A stretch of 16,334 nt of DNA from JBDKGV01 sp039798005 (GCA_039798005.1 JBDKGV010000063.1:1-16334), one strand, 5' to 3'; shown: positions 6,674 to 14,499, counted from the stretch's first letter. Numbers and translations: made by a program. The notes: generated by a model not told the origin, from the sequence alone.

Positions 6674-7591
6674 TTACGCTCCCTTCAGGGCCAGTGCGGC
6701 CTCGACGGATTCGACCGGAGTGACCGTGACGGCGCGATCGATGCCGCGCATCAGGCCCATCAAGACCTTGCCGGAACCGACCTCGATGCCGCGCACGACA
6801 CCGGAGGCGATCGCGTTCTGCATGGAGTCGATCCAGCGGACCGGGCTCACCAGCTGCTGCGCGAGCAGCTCGGCGAAGTCGGCGGGGTTGTCGTGCGGCT
6901 GCGCATCGACATTGGCGATCACAGGCGCCGAAGGCTTGGCGAAGGACACCTTGGCCAGACCTTCCTTGAGTCCCTCCAACGCGTACTCCATCAAGGGGGA
7001 GTGGAACGCACCCGAGACGGGCAGGCGGACGACCTTCTTGGCACCGGCGGCGGTGCAGGCCTCCATGGCGGCCTCGACGGCGGCGACTTCGCCCGAGATC
7101 ACGATCTGGCCGGGGCTGTTGAAGTTGGCCGGAACGACGCAACCGGCAACGGTGTCCAGCACGGCTTGCAACGGAGCGGGCTCCATGCCAAGCACAGCAG
7201 CCATGGCACCGGGACGACGCACGCCCGCTTGAGCCATCAATTCACCGCGCAAGCGCACCAGACGCAGGCCATCGGCAAAGGAGACGGCGCCCATCGCGGC
7301 CAACGCGGAATACTCGCCCAAGCTGTGGCCTGCGGCGAGATCTGCCTTGATGCCGTTTTCAGCAAGCACCAAGGCGGCAAGCTGGGAAACGACATAAAGC
7401 GCGGGCTGGGTGTTCTGGGTGGCCTTGAGATCTTCCTCAGGGCCATCAAAAAGCATTGCGGAAAGCTTGAATCCCAAGACATCATCGGCTTCTTGAAGAA
7501 GCTGGCGAGCACCGGTGTGGGCTTCGGCAAGAGCCTTGCCCATGCCGACATACTGGGACCCCTGTCCGGGGAAGAGGAAGATCGTCTTCAT
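6674..7591 (-). CDS. fabD: Malonyl-CoA:ACP transacylase
   Basis: The enzyme transfers malonyl from CoA to acyl carrier protein, supplying the extender unit for fatty acid synthesis. It has 305 residues, close to the family norm of about 310. The N-terminus (MKTIFLFPGQGSQYVGMG) is the family signature. The nucleophile is Ser90 in GHSLGEYSAL, the malonate-binding Arg is probably Arg115, and the catalytic His is His197 in VSGAFHSPLM. The start at 7591 is set by that signature and by AGGA 7 nt upstream; the frame stays open for 123 more codons, but those overlap plsX and have no family resemblance. It lies 55 nt downstream of plsX, with no fabH between them as many bacteria have. Confidence 0.97.
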   Translation of the reverse strand: MKTIFLFPGQGSQYVGMGKALAEAHTGARQLLQEADDVLGFKLSAMLFDGPEEDLKATQNTQPALYVVSQLAALVLAENGIKADLAAGHSLGEYSALAAMGAVSFADGLRLVRLRGELMAQAGVRRPGAMAAVLGMEPAPLQAVLDTVAGCVVPANFNSPGQIVISGEVAAVEAAMEACTAAGAKKVVRLPVSGAFHSPLMEYALEGLKEGLAKVSFAKPSAPVIANVDAQPHDNPADFAELLAQQLVSPVRWIDSMQNAIASGVVRGIEVGSGKVLMGLMRGIDRAVTVTPVESVEAALALKGA

Positions 7592-7646
7592 GCGGTGATC
7601 CTGTGGTTGGCTTTGCCGGATCCCGCCATGGAGCCCGGCGAAAATG

Positions 7647-8612
7647 TCAGGCTTCGAGACTTTCCACTTCTTCAGCGATGCGTTTATGCACCTGCGCACC
7701 GGCGATGCTGGCGGCAATGTGGATCGCATGCTGGAAAGCGGTCGCGGAACTGCGGCCATGCATGATGAAGGCCGCGCCATTGAGTCCGAGCAAGGGTGCT
7801 GCGGAATTGGCCTCGTAGGTCCAATGCCTGTCGAAGGCTTCCTTTTGTTCCGGCGGCATGGTCGGAGCGAAAGCTTTGCTGATATAGGCGCCAAAGCCCT
7901 CATACAGCTTGAGGACGATGTTGCCGGTGAAGCCACCGGTGACCAGGACATCAAAGCCACCCTTGATCAGTTCATGCCCTTCGATGTTGCCAACGAAGTT
8001 CAAGCCACTTTTCTTGAGAAGCTGATAGGTCTCAGCCACGACTTCGGTGCCTTTTTCCTCTTCTTCACCCATGTTGAGCAGGGCGACGCGAGGATTCTCC
8101 ACCTGAAGCGTATGCTTGGCAAGGATGGCACCGCACTGCGCGAATTGAAGCAGTTGCGAAGCCTTCTCGTCCTTGTTTGCGCCGGCATCCACCAGAATGA
8201 ATCGGCCTCCCAGAGAGGGAAGCACGGGTGCCACTGCCGGACGGCTGACCTTTCCCGCCCGACCCAGCACCGTGAGGGATGCGGCCATCATCGCACCGGA
8301 GTTGCCGGGACTGACCGAAGCATCGGCCAAACCCTGCTTCTGCAGCATGACGCACTTGAGCAGCGAAGAATCAGGCTTTTGCTTGAGCGCCGCCACCGGA
8401 TGATCGTCCATTCCCACCACTTGCGTGGTGTGGACGATCTCGATCGGGAGATCAAGACCACCGAAACGCTCGATTTCGGCTTTGAGCACAGATTCATCGC
8501 CTGTCAGGATCACTTGGATCCCTTCGACGCCTTTCAGGGCCGCAACGGCTCCTTCCACGGCAACCGAAGGTCCGAGATCACCACCCATGGCATCCAGTGC
8601 AATGCGGATCAC
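7647..8612 (-). CDS. plsX: Phosphate acyltransferase PlsX
   Basis: PlsX converts acyl-ACP to acyl-phosphate, the acyl donor for PlsY in phosphatidic acid synthesis; it is a peripheral membrane enzyme. From the GTG at 8612 it has 321 residues, within the family range. The start reads IRIALDAMGGDLGP, the family N-terminus. Also typical are GDES (residues 37-40), a central SPGNSGAMMAAS, ILVDAGAN, and the C-terminal half with DVLVTGGFTGNIVLK and a final PLLGLNGAAFIMHGRSS. The GTG start lies 8 nt after the rpmF stop; an in-frame ATG at 8666 lies inside rpmF and would add unrelated residues. The Shine-Dalgarno is weak (AGGA about 12 nt away), so coupling to rpmF is likely. Confidence 0.95.
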   Translation of the reverse strand: MIRIALDAMGGDLGPSVAVEGAVAALKGVEGIQVILTGDESVLKAEIERFGGLDLPIEIVHTTQVVGMDDHPVAALKQKPDSSLLKCVMLQKQGLADASVSPGNSGAMMAASLTVLGRAGKVSRPAVAPVLPSLGGRFILVDAGANKDEKASQLLQFAQCGAILAKHTLQVENPRVALLNMGEEEEKGTEVVAETYQLLKKSGLNFVGNIEGHELIKGGFDVLVTGGFTGNIVLKLYEGFGAYISKAFAPTMPPEQKEAFDRHWTYEANSAAPLLGLNGAAFIMHGRSSATAFQHAIHIAASIAGAQVHKRIAEEVESLEA

Positions 8613-8620
8613 GGTAAGTC

Positions 8621-8800
8621 TCAGTCCTTGGGCTGGAGCACTTCGCGGCCTGCGTAGAAGCCGCAAGCCTCGCAGACGCGGTGGGGCTGCTTGGGAGCTC
8701 CGCAGTGATCACACTTCGCCAGTTGCTTCACCTGGATCGTGTAGTGGGTGCGGCGCTTGTCGCGACGCTGGGCGGAAGTCTTCCTCTTGGGCACTGCCAT
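8621..8800 (-). CDS. rpmF: 50S ribosomal protein L32 (zinc-ribbon form)
   Basis: A 59-residue basic protein read directly from the minus strand. It opens with MAVPKRKTSAQRRDKRRTHY, the conserved L32 N-terminus (AVPKRKTS). It then has two Cys pairs, CDHC (residues 30-33) and CEAC (43-46), that form the zinc ribbon of the C+ type, followed by GFYAGREV, which matches the family's GYYxGREV. L32 is a structural protein of the large ribosomal subunit near the peptidyl-transferase centre. AAAGG lies 8 nt before the ATG. It is the first gene of the fatty acid operon, the usual rpmF-plsX-fab arrangement in many bacteria, which ties ribosome and membrane synthesis together. Confidence 0.97.
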   Translation of the reverse strand: MAVPKRKTSAQRRDKRRTHYTIQVKQLAKCDHCGAPKQPHRVCEACGFYAGREVLQPKD

Positions 8801-8844
8801 GATACGGACCTTTCTCTAATTGGTCAGATTCTGAAAGATGGGCA

Positions 8845-8873
8845 ATAGTAGTAATTCCCTACCGCTCCGTCAC
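8845..8873 (-). promoter_or_regulatory. Candidate promoter of the rpmF-plsX-fab operon
   Basis: On the minus strand, GTGACG (8873-8868, 4/6 to TTGACA) and TACTAT (8850-8845, 4/6 to TATAAT) are separated by exactly 17 bases. Transcription would start near 8838, giving a leader of roughly 35-40 nt before the rpmF ATG at 8800. No FapR- or FabR-type inverted repeat is evident at the site. Confidence 0.5.
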
Positions 8874-8963
8874 CTACCGGAACGAAAAACGCCCCGGAGC
8901 ATGTTCTTGAACGCGTCAAGCAATCACGGTTCGGGATCGAAAATCCTCCCGAAGATTCTCTCT

Positions 8964-8992
8964 TTGCAAACACGTCTCGTTCATGATAAGAT
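8964..8992 (+). promoter_or_regulatory. Candidate promoter of the chemoreceptor gene
   Basis: TTGCAA (8964-8969, 4/6 to the -35 consensus) and TAAGAT (8987-8992, 4/6 to the -10) are separated by 17 bases, with TGA just before the -10. The expected start of transcription near 9000 leaves a leader of about 27 nt to the ATG at 9027. The site lies about 90 bp from the divergent rpmF promoter candidate. Confidence 0.5.
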
Positions 8993-9026
8993 CAAATGGA
9001 CCCACATTCGCCCAATGGAACTGCGC

Positions 9027-10847
9027 ATGAAACTTTCGATCAAGGACCGCATCACCCTCGTCACCATGGGTAGCGCCCTGCTGACATCCATCATCCTGAT
9101 CCTTGCGTGGCAGACCCTGCAGACCCTGCGGATTGGTGGGCCTCTCAGTCAAGAAATCCAACGCGTCAACAATCTCAATGCAGACATCGCCCCCCCGCCC
9201 TTGTTCTTCATCGAGGCGGGGATGCACATGCATCAGGTTGCCGTGGCCACCAGCGACGAGCATCGCATGGAAATCTGGCAGGAAGTCCGCAAGCACACCG
9301 AGGAATTCAAGACAGCCCTCGCACACTGGGACAGCCTCTTGGCCAAGGAACCGGAATTGCACGCGGGATTGATGGAAGCCACCCGTCCCATCACGGGCAT
9401 CCTGAATCAGATCGACACCGGATTCGCTCCTGCCGTGAAGGGGAACGACCGGGCGAGGATGCTGGATTTCCTGGAACACACCTACGATCCGGCCCACGAA
9501 GTCCACGACAGCCTGACCGGGGTCATCATCACCAAGATCCGGGCTTCGATCGATGCCAAGGATCAGCAAGCCCAGGACGCGATCCGCAACCGACTCGTTC
9601 TTCTCTTGGCATGCTTCTGCGCGTTCCTCGGCGCCACGATCTGGCTGATCCTCTACCTGCGCCGCCAGTTGCACCAGGCCGTGATCAACCAGCGCCTCGT
9701 GGAAAATGCCCCGGTGAACATCCTGATGGCCAACACCAACCTCGAGATCACCTTCGCCAACGCCCGTTCCGTCGAGACTCTCAAGGGAATTGAGTACGCC
9801 ATACCCTGCAAGGCGTCGGAGGTCCTCGGCAAGAACATCGACATCTTCCACAAGAACCCCGGCCGCATCCGGCAGATGCTCGCCGACCCGAAGAACCTTC
9901 CCCACACCGCCACCATCCAGATCGGGAACGATTGGATGAGCCAGACCGTCGTGGCCGTGTACGATGAGGCGGGCAAATACATCGGCCCCATGCTCTTCTG
10001 GGAAATCGTGACGGACAAGATCGTCGCCAAGGAAAAGACGGAGAAGCTTCAAAAGGAGATCCGCACCAAGGTCGGACAGCTCAACCACGCCTCCGGAGAA
10101 CTCGACGAGATTTCCAGCCAGATCTCCGAAGGCACCCGCAAATCCGCCTCCCGGACCGAGGAATCGTCCCAGGCCTTCGTGCAGATCAACGAGACCTTCC
10201 AGATGGTGGCAAGCGCCGCCGAGGAGATGAGCACCAGCGTGTCGGAGATCGCACGCCACGTTTCCGAGGCCTCCCGGGTCGCCAACGATGCCGACCAGAC
10301 CACCCGGGTGGTGAACGGGAAGATCCAGGATCTCGGACGTTCGAGTCAGGACATCTCCAAGGCCATCGCCGCGATTTCCGCCATCGCCGGACAGACCAAC
10401 CTGCTTGCTTTGAATGCCACCATCGAGGCGGCCCGCGCCGGCGAAGCGGGCAAAGGCTTTGCCGTGGTGGCCATGGAAGTGAAGGAACTGGCCAAGCAAA
10501 CCAGCCAAGCCTCGGACGACATCATCCGGATGATCACAGCCATCCAAGGCGATGTCAACGCCTCCGTCCAGTCCATCGGAATGGTCTCCGAAGTGGTGCA
10601 GCGCATCAAGGGACTCCAGGACTCCATCGCCGCCGCGGTCGAGCAGCAGAACGCCACCGCTGCCGAGATCGCCCGATCGGTGGCCAGCGCCGCTCAAGAA
10701 AGTGAAATCGTCACGTCCTCCTTGCAAACCTTGCAGGGGATCGCCCAGGAAAGCGCCATGGCCGCAAGCCAAGCGAGATCGTCGGCCGCCGAACTTTCCG
10801 GTCTTGCCGATTCCCTCAAGCAGAGCATGCAGGAATTCAAGAGCTGA
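9027..10847 (+). CDS. Methyl-accepting chemotaxis protein with periplasmic sensor and cytoplasmic PAS-like domain
   Basis: The protein has 606 residues. From the start it has transmembrane segment 1 (about residues 10-30), a mostly helical periplasmic ligand domain (31-188), transmembrane segment 2 (189-211) and a PAS-like region (about 222-330, with VENAPVNILMAN at the usual PAS entry). Then comes the long coiled-coil signalling domain (about 333-600). Its tip is recognisable as AGQTNLLALNATIEAARAGEAGKGFAVVA, the CheA/CheW-binding hairpin. I see no HAMP domain after TM2; the basic LRRQLHQ leads straight into PAS. The protein should sit in the inner membrane and pass a periplasmic signal to CheA; the ligand is unknown and no pentapeptide tether for CheR is visible. 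The start at 9027 has GGA 8 nt upstream; ATG 9015 would add four residues. No che gene is nearby, so it is an orphan receptor. Confidence 0.9.
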   Translation: MKLSIKDRITLVTMGSALLTSIILILAWQTLQTLRIGGPLSQEIQRVNNLNADIAPPPLFFIEAGMHMHQVAVATSDEHRMEIWQEVRKHTEEFKTALAHWDSLLAKEPELHAGLMEATRPITGILNQIDTGFAPAVKGNDRARMLDFLEHTYDPAHEVHDSLTGVIITKIRASIDAKDQQAQDAIRNRLVLLLACFCAFLGATIWLILYLRRQLHQAVINQRLVENAPVNILMANTNLEITFANARSVETLKGIEYAIPCKASEVLGKNIDIFHKNPGRIRQMLADPKNLPHTATIQIGNDWMSQTVVAVYDEAGKYIGPMLFWEIVTDKIVAKEKTEKLQKEIRTKVGQLNHASGELDEISSQISEGTRKSASRTEESSQAFVQINETFQMVASAAEEMSTSVSEIARHVSEASRVANDADQTTRVVNGKIQDLGRSSQDISKAIAAISAIAGQTNLLALNATIEAARAGEAGKGFAVVAMEVKELAKQTSQASDDIIRMITAIQGDVNASVQSIGMVSEVVQRIKGLQDSIAAAVEQQNATAAEIARSVASAAQESEIVTSSLQTLQGIAQESAMAASQARSSAAELSGLADSLKQSMQEFKS

Positions 10848-10901
10848 TTTTCCTGACGACAGCTCTCCCGGAAAGGCTTCAGGTTCATACATTCGCATCC
10901 T

Positions 10902-11663
10902 ATGCGTCTGTGCACACCTTCGTGGCTCTTGCTCGCCTTGGCCGGGGTATCCCTTGCCCAAGAGGATCCGACCCAAAAGGAGACCCTGCGTCTCCAAGCC
11001 CTCACCGACAAGGAGCGAAGCTCCCTGCAGGCCGAGAACGCCCGTCATGAGGAGTGGAAGCGGCAGAACACGGCGCGCACCGGCCAGATGCGGCAAGAGA
11101 TCCAGCGTCTGCGCAAGGAAGCCGACTCGCTCAAGCTGATCGCCGCCAACACCCATGTGCCGGTGCGAACCATCTCCACGCCGGTCTCGCCGACCGCCAC
11201 CGCCGAGGTTCGCCGCAAGGCCTTCAGCCAGGATCTGGCCGCTTTCGTGGAAACGCTCCTGCCCCGCTTCAAGAACGAGCCCGCATCGGAAATGCGCATC
11301 CGCGCCTTCCAAGAACTGGCCCAAGGGCTTCGCTCGGGATCCCTGTCCCCGGAAGAAGGGGTCGGCCAGCTCTTTGACCAGCTTTCCGAGATCGTGGACG
11401 AAGGCGGGCGTTTGCGCGCCGAGCCGGGCAGCTACACCGCCCAGAACGGCAGCGCCGTGCGCGGGACCTGGATTCACGCCGGAGGCATGCTGGAAGGCTT
11501 TGCCAATGCCGACGGTTCCTTCGCCGCCCTGCGCTTGCGCGGCCAATCCCAGTGGACCGAACTTTCCGAAAGCGCCGAACGTCAGGCTTTGGCCCGCTCC
11601 GCCCGCATCCTCTTGGGTCAGGAACGGGGCTTGGTCGAATTGCCCTTGAAAGCCGCCCCATGA
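10902..11663 (+). CDS. DUF3450-like periplasmic coiled-coil protein of a TonB2-type system
   Basis: The protein has 253 residues. It starts with a clear signal peptide (MRLCTPSWLLLALAGVSLAQ, cleavage probably after Ala19), then a charged helical coiled coil (about 21-84). A helical middle region (about 100-165) and a compact C-terminal part (about 175-250) follow, the latter with the pattern of Gly, Arg, Trp and a final LVELPL seen in DUF3450 proteins. Genes of this family are known to precede the TtpC-ExbB-ExbD-TonB cluster in Vibrio and relatives; they are periplasmic and their exact role is not settled. Here the stop overlaps the exbB start (ATGA), so it belongs to the same operon. It is 54 nt downstream of the chemoreceptor gene and has no good Shine-Dalgarno. 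The DUF3450 call is from my reading of the pattern and gene context. Confidence 0.72.
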   Translation: MRLCTPSWLLLALAGVSLAQEDPTQKETLRLQALTDKERSSLQAENARHEEWKRQNTARTGQMRQEIQRLRKEADSLKLIAANTHVPVRTISTPVSPTATAEVRRKAFSQDLAAFVETLLPRFKNEPASEMRIRAFQELAQGLRSGSLSPEEGVGQLFDQLSEIVDEGGRLRAEPGSYTAQNGSAVRGTWIHAGGMLEGFANADGSFAALRLRGQSQWTELSESAERQALARSARILLGQERGLVELPLKAAP

Positions 11664-13150
11664 AGCGCATCGCCCTTTGCCTGTTCGCCGCAAGTTGCGT
11701 CCTGGCCCAATCCAAAGGGGCGCCCGGCCCCACCCAAGCCGGGCGTGCCGCCTTGGCCAAGGCCCAAGCGACCCGCGACTCCCTCGTGGCCGAGCGCTGG
11801 AACTCCCAGCGAGCCCATCTGGAGGAGCGCGACCATTCCCAGGAGGAACTGGAGCGTCTGCGCGACTCGCTGGAAAGCGCCCGCCAAGACCGCGACATCG
11901 CCCTGAACGAAGCCCGCCGCGTGCAGGCCCAAGCGCAGGCGGCCGCCGCGTTCACCGCCCCGGCCCCAATCGCCAAGGCCGCAGGCGCCGACCCGCTGGA
12001 GCCCGTCCGCAAGCAGTTGCAGGATCGCTTGCGCATCCTGCGCGAGCGGGTGAAGAACGGCATCGACTGGGATCGCACCCAGCGCCTGGCCCGGGTCGAT
12101 TCCAGCTTGGATCTCGCCACCACCGCACCCGGCGTGGCCCAAGCCCTCACCCACGCCACCCAAGGCTGGCTTTCGGAGTGGGACTTCTCGCGCGCCATCG
12201 AGGAACGCAAGGGCCCGCTCCCCCGCCCTGAAGGCGCCGCCACCCAAGGCACGCTCCTGCGCGTAGGCACCTTGGGCGCATGGTACTTCGCCGACACCGC
12301 CGTGGCTGCCGCCCAATTGCGCACCGGCCAAGGCGCTCAAACGTGGGAGTGGCGCGAGGATCTCGCCACGGGTTTGCGACGGAATCTGTCCAATTCCCTG
12401 GCCGGCCAAGGACGCCTGCTGCCCATCGATCCCGGGAACGCCCCGCTGGAAGGGCCCGGCGTCTTTGCCGTGCGCGAGAACAAGTCGTTCCTGAGCCGCA
12501 TCGTCGCCTTCTTCGACTTCCAGAACGGACCGCTGCACCTCGTCGCGCTGTGGGCCGCCCGCGCCGTCATGATCCTCTTGGTGGGCCTTGGCCTTGCCGT
12601 GGGCTGGATCGCATGGCAGGCCCGCCGCCGCATGCGCCGCGAGGAGGCCGACGCCTCGCGCTACACCGCCATCCTGCTGCCGGCCTTCGCCCATGAGGAC
12701 CGCGCCCGTGAACTTGAGAAGAGCGCCTCCGACACCTTGGCCGGTCGCCTGGTCAAGACGGGACTCTCGCACCGCGACTACTCACCCGAAGCCTTGGAGC
12801 AGGTCTGCATCGCGCAAGAATCGGCGGAGGCCCGCGAACTGGAACACGGCCTTGGTTTCCTTGGGTCGGTCGGCTCGAACGCCCCGTTCATCGGACTCTT
12901 TGGCACCGTGTGCGGCATCTTGGACGCCTTCGCCGCCCTCGGACGCGCCGGGGGAGGCCCCCAAGCCGTGATGGGTGCGATCGCCGAGGCCCTGATCGCC
13001 ACCGCCACCGGACTTGCCGTGGCCATTCCCGCGATCTGGATCTACAACAGCCTGCAAGCCCGCGCCAAGGACATCCTGGACCGGGCCAAGGAACTGCGCA
13101 TTCTCATGGTCGCGGCCTCGCTTGAAGCCGCCGCCCGCCGGAAGAACTGA
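11660..13150 (+). CDS. exbB: TtpC-like ExbB/MotA/TolQ proton-channel subunit with long periplasmic N-terminus
   Basis: The protein has 496 residues, roughly twice the size of ordinary ExbB. Residues 1-16 are a signal peptide (MKRIALCLFAASCVLA). A coiled coil (about 50-100) and a mixed periplasmic domain (about 110-290) follow, including GTLGAWYF and IDPGNAPLEGPG. The C-terminal half is the MotA/TolQ/ExbB channel: TM1 294-320, a cytoplasmic loop with charged helices (321-395), TM2 397-422 (GFLGSVGSNAPFIGLFGTVCGILDAF) and TM3 443-465 (ALIATATGLAVAIPAIWIYN). These are the family's signature helices. The layout matches TtpC of the Vibrio TonB2 system. With ExbD it should form the proton-motive-force driven motor that energises TonB. 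The ATG at 11660 overlaps the DUF3450-like stop (ATGA) and has the signal peptide right after it; an upstream in-frame ATG at 11552 lies inside the previous gene. Confidence 0.9.
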   Translation: MKRIALCLFAASCVLAQSKGAPGPTQAGRAALAKAQATRDSLVAERWNSQRAHLEERDHSQEELERLRDSLESARQDRDIALNEARRVQAQAQAAAAFTAPAPIAKAAGADPLEPVRKQLQDRLRILRERVKNGIDWDRTQRLARVDSSLDLATTAPGVAQALTHATQGWLSEWDFSRAIEERKGPLPRPEGAATQGTLLRVGTLGAWYFADTAVAAAQLRTGQGAQTWEWREDLATGLRRNLSNSLAGQGRLLPIDPGNAPLEGPGVFAVRENKSFLSRIVAFFDFQNGPLHLVALWAARAVMILLVGLGLAVGWIAWQARRRMRREEADASRYTAILLPAFAHEDRARELEKSASDTLAGRLVKTGLSHRDYSPEALEQVCIAQESAEARELEHGLGFLGSVGSNAPFIGLFGTVCGILDAFAALGRAGGGPQAVMGAIAEALIATATGLAVAIPAIWIYNSLQARAKDILDRAKELRILMVAASLEAAARRKN

Positions 13151-13578
13151 TGGCAGGCGCGTCGATGGACTCCGGAGGCGGCCGCAAGGCCATCGCGGCG
13201 ATCAACATGACGCCGCTGGTGGACATCATGCTGGTGCTTCTGATCATCTTCATGGTGGCGACCCAAGCCGTCGATTCCGCCTCCATTCCCGTCCAGCTTC
13301 CGCAAGCATCGAGCGCATCGAGCTCCAAGCCCGCCGCCGTGGTGGTGAGCATCGATCCCACCGGAACGGTGCGCATCGACGGGCGCCTTTCCGACCGGCT
13401 GGGCCTGCGACAATTCCTGTCCAACGCCGTGCGCTCCGACAGCTCGCTCCAGGTGGTGCTGGCCGCCGACGAGCGCCTGCCCTACGCCCGCGTGGTCTCG
13501 GTGCTGGACGACGTGCGCGCAAGCGGCGTGGCCCACTACGCGTTGAAGGTGCGAGCCGGAGCCTCCGAAGGCCCATAG
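13150..13578 (+). CDS. exbD: Biopolymer transport protein ExbD
   Basis: The protein has 142 residues, the usual ExbD/TolR size. A short cytoplasmic N-terminus leads to a single transmembrane helix beginning INMTPLVDIMLVLLIIFMV (residues 18-36). The essential proton-binding Asp is Asp25 in PLVD. The rest is the periplasmic domain, ending in a VLAADERLPYARVVSVLDDVRASGV stretch (about 103-127) typical of ExbD. It partners with the ExbB-like subunit to power TonB. The start overlaps the exbB stop by one base (TGATG), and the stop is immediately followed by the tonB ATG (TAGATG). Confidence 0.96.
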   Translation: MAGASMDSGGGRKAIAAINMTPLVDIMLVLLIIFMVATQAVDSASIPVQLPQASSASSSKPAAVVVSIDPTGTVRIDGRLSDRLGLRQFLSNAVRSDSSLQVVLAADERLPYARVVSVLDDVRASGVAHYALKVRAGASEGP

Positions 13579-14382
13579 ATGCGCCGTGACCCCTCCCGGG
13601 TGCGCCGCACTCCCGACCTTTCCGTCCTGACGCCTCGCGAAGTGCTCTTCCCCAAGGTGCGGCACCGCACGCCGACCTGGCTCAAGATCGCCCTTGCCTG
13701 CATCGGCCTTGGGGGACTGGTCCTCCTGTCGCGGCTGGACTTCGGGACGGGACAGAATTTGTCGGGTCGCAAGGCGCCCCCGGCCATGCTCCAAGTGGAA
13801 GTTCCGCCGCCGCCAGCGCCCAAGCCCGAGACTCCAAGCGAAGTTCTCCCGGTGCCGCAGGAACTGCCCGTGCCCACCGAGACTCCGCAAATGCCCAGTC
13901 TTCCCTCGGTGGGCATCCTGCAGGATGCCGACGCGGGCGGATCGGGGAACGGCCTGCCCGGCCCCGCCCTGGACCTCGGCGTGGCCAGCGGACGCGGCGG
14001 CATGGGTGTGGTGACCGGCGGCGGCGGCAGCGGAGGGGGCATCGGAACCGGGACGGGATCGGGCGCCGGCAGCGGCACCGCCACGCGCTTCGTGTACAAC
14101 CCCGGCGAGACCGACACCGATCCGCAGCTTGTGACTTCCGGCGACCCGACCTACCCGCGGCGCGCCCGCGAGGATGGTGTGGAACCGCGCGTCGAGCTTC
14201 GCATCCTGGTGGACGAGCGCGGCCGCGTGGAGCAGGTGGAAGTGCAGGGCGCCCCGGCCGGATACGGCTTCGAGGCGGTCTTGCGCACCGCCGTGCAACA
14301 ATGGCGCTTCCAGCCCGCCACCAAGGGCGGCGTTCCGGTGCGCACCTGGGTTTCCCAAGGGTACCAGTTCCGGCTCAACTGA
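13579..14382 (+). CDS. tonB: Energy transducer TonB
   Basis: The protein has 267 residues. It has a basic cytoplasmic N-terminus (1-33), one transmembrane helix (about 34-52), a short Pro-rich segment (76-109), a Gly-rich spacer (about 119-166) and the C-terminal TonB domain (about 180-267). The last carries YPRRAREDGVEPRVELRILV, VEVQGAPAGYGFEAV and WRFQPATKGGVPV, the standard TonB_C signatures. TonB spans the periplasm and pulls on the TonB box of outer-membrane receptors. The long Gly-rich spacer after a brief Pro-rich stretch is less common than a long Pro/Lys-rich rod. GAAGG lies 7 nt before the ATG, which directly follows the exbD stop. It is the last gene of the operon. Confidence 0.95.
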   Translation: MRRDPSRVRRTPDLSVLTPREVLFPKVRHRTPTWLKIALACIGLGGLVLLSRLDFGTGQNLSGRKAPPAMLQVEVPPPPAPKPETPSEVLPVPQELPVPTETPQMPSLPSVGILQDADAGGSGNGLPGPALDLGVASGRGGMGVVTGGGGSGGGIGTGTGSGAGSGTATRFVYNPGETDTDPQLVTSGDPTYPRRAREDGVEPRVELRILVDERGRVEQVEVQGAPAGYGFEAVLRTAVQQWRFQPATKGGVPVRTWVSQGYQFRLN

Positions 14383-14481
14383 TCGCGCCAGCCATGCGAA
14401 GGGTGCCGCAGGCAGTGCCGCGCCACGGAACCGCCACGACAGGCGAGGCACCGACCGGAGGAAAAGCCCGAAGCACGGCGG

Positions 14482-14499
14482 CCCCGGCACTCGCCGGGG
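14482..14499 (-). terminator. GC-rich hairpin 3' of mnmA
   Basis: CCCCGGC (14482-14488) and GCCGGGG (14493-14499) form a 7-bp stem with a 4-nt loop, 7 nt after the mnmA stop codon in the mnmA direction. There is no T-run after it. It lies in the 124-nt gap between the convergent tonB and mnmA genes, where some transcription stop is expected; the rest of the gap shows nothing else I can name. Confidence 0.35.

Noticed and set aside
8838..9026. Extending the chemoreceptor N-terminus to the ATG at 8838
   Set aside because: The extra 63 residues are low in hydrophobicity, cover both promoter candidates, and would put 70 residues before TM1. The ATG at 9027 directly precedes a normal TM1 and has a GGA ribosome site.
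10840..10866. A 7-bp inverted repeat after the chemoreceptor stop as a terminator
   Set aside because: The loop is 13 nt, the stem is short and no T-run follows, so it does not stand out from background in GC-rich sequence.
8916..11693. A 925-codon open frame on the minus strand opposite the chemoreceptor and the DUF3450-like gene
   Set aside because: Its translation is Gly, Asp, His and Leu rich without any family motif, and it lies antisense to two well-identified genes. High GC at third codon positions keeps stop codons rare in the mirror frame.
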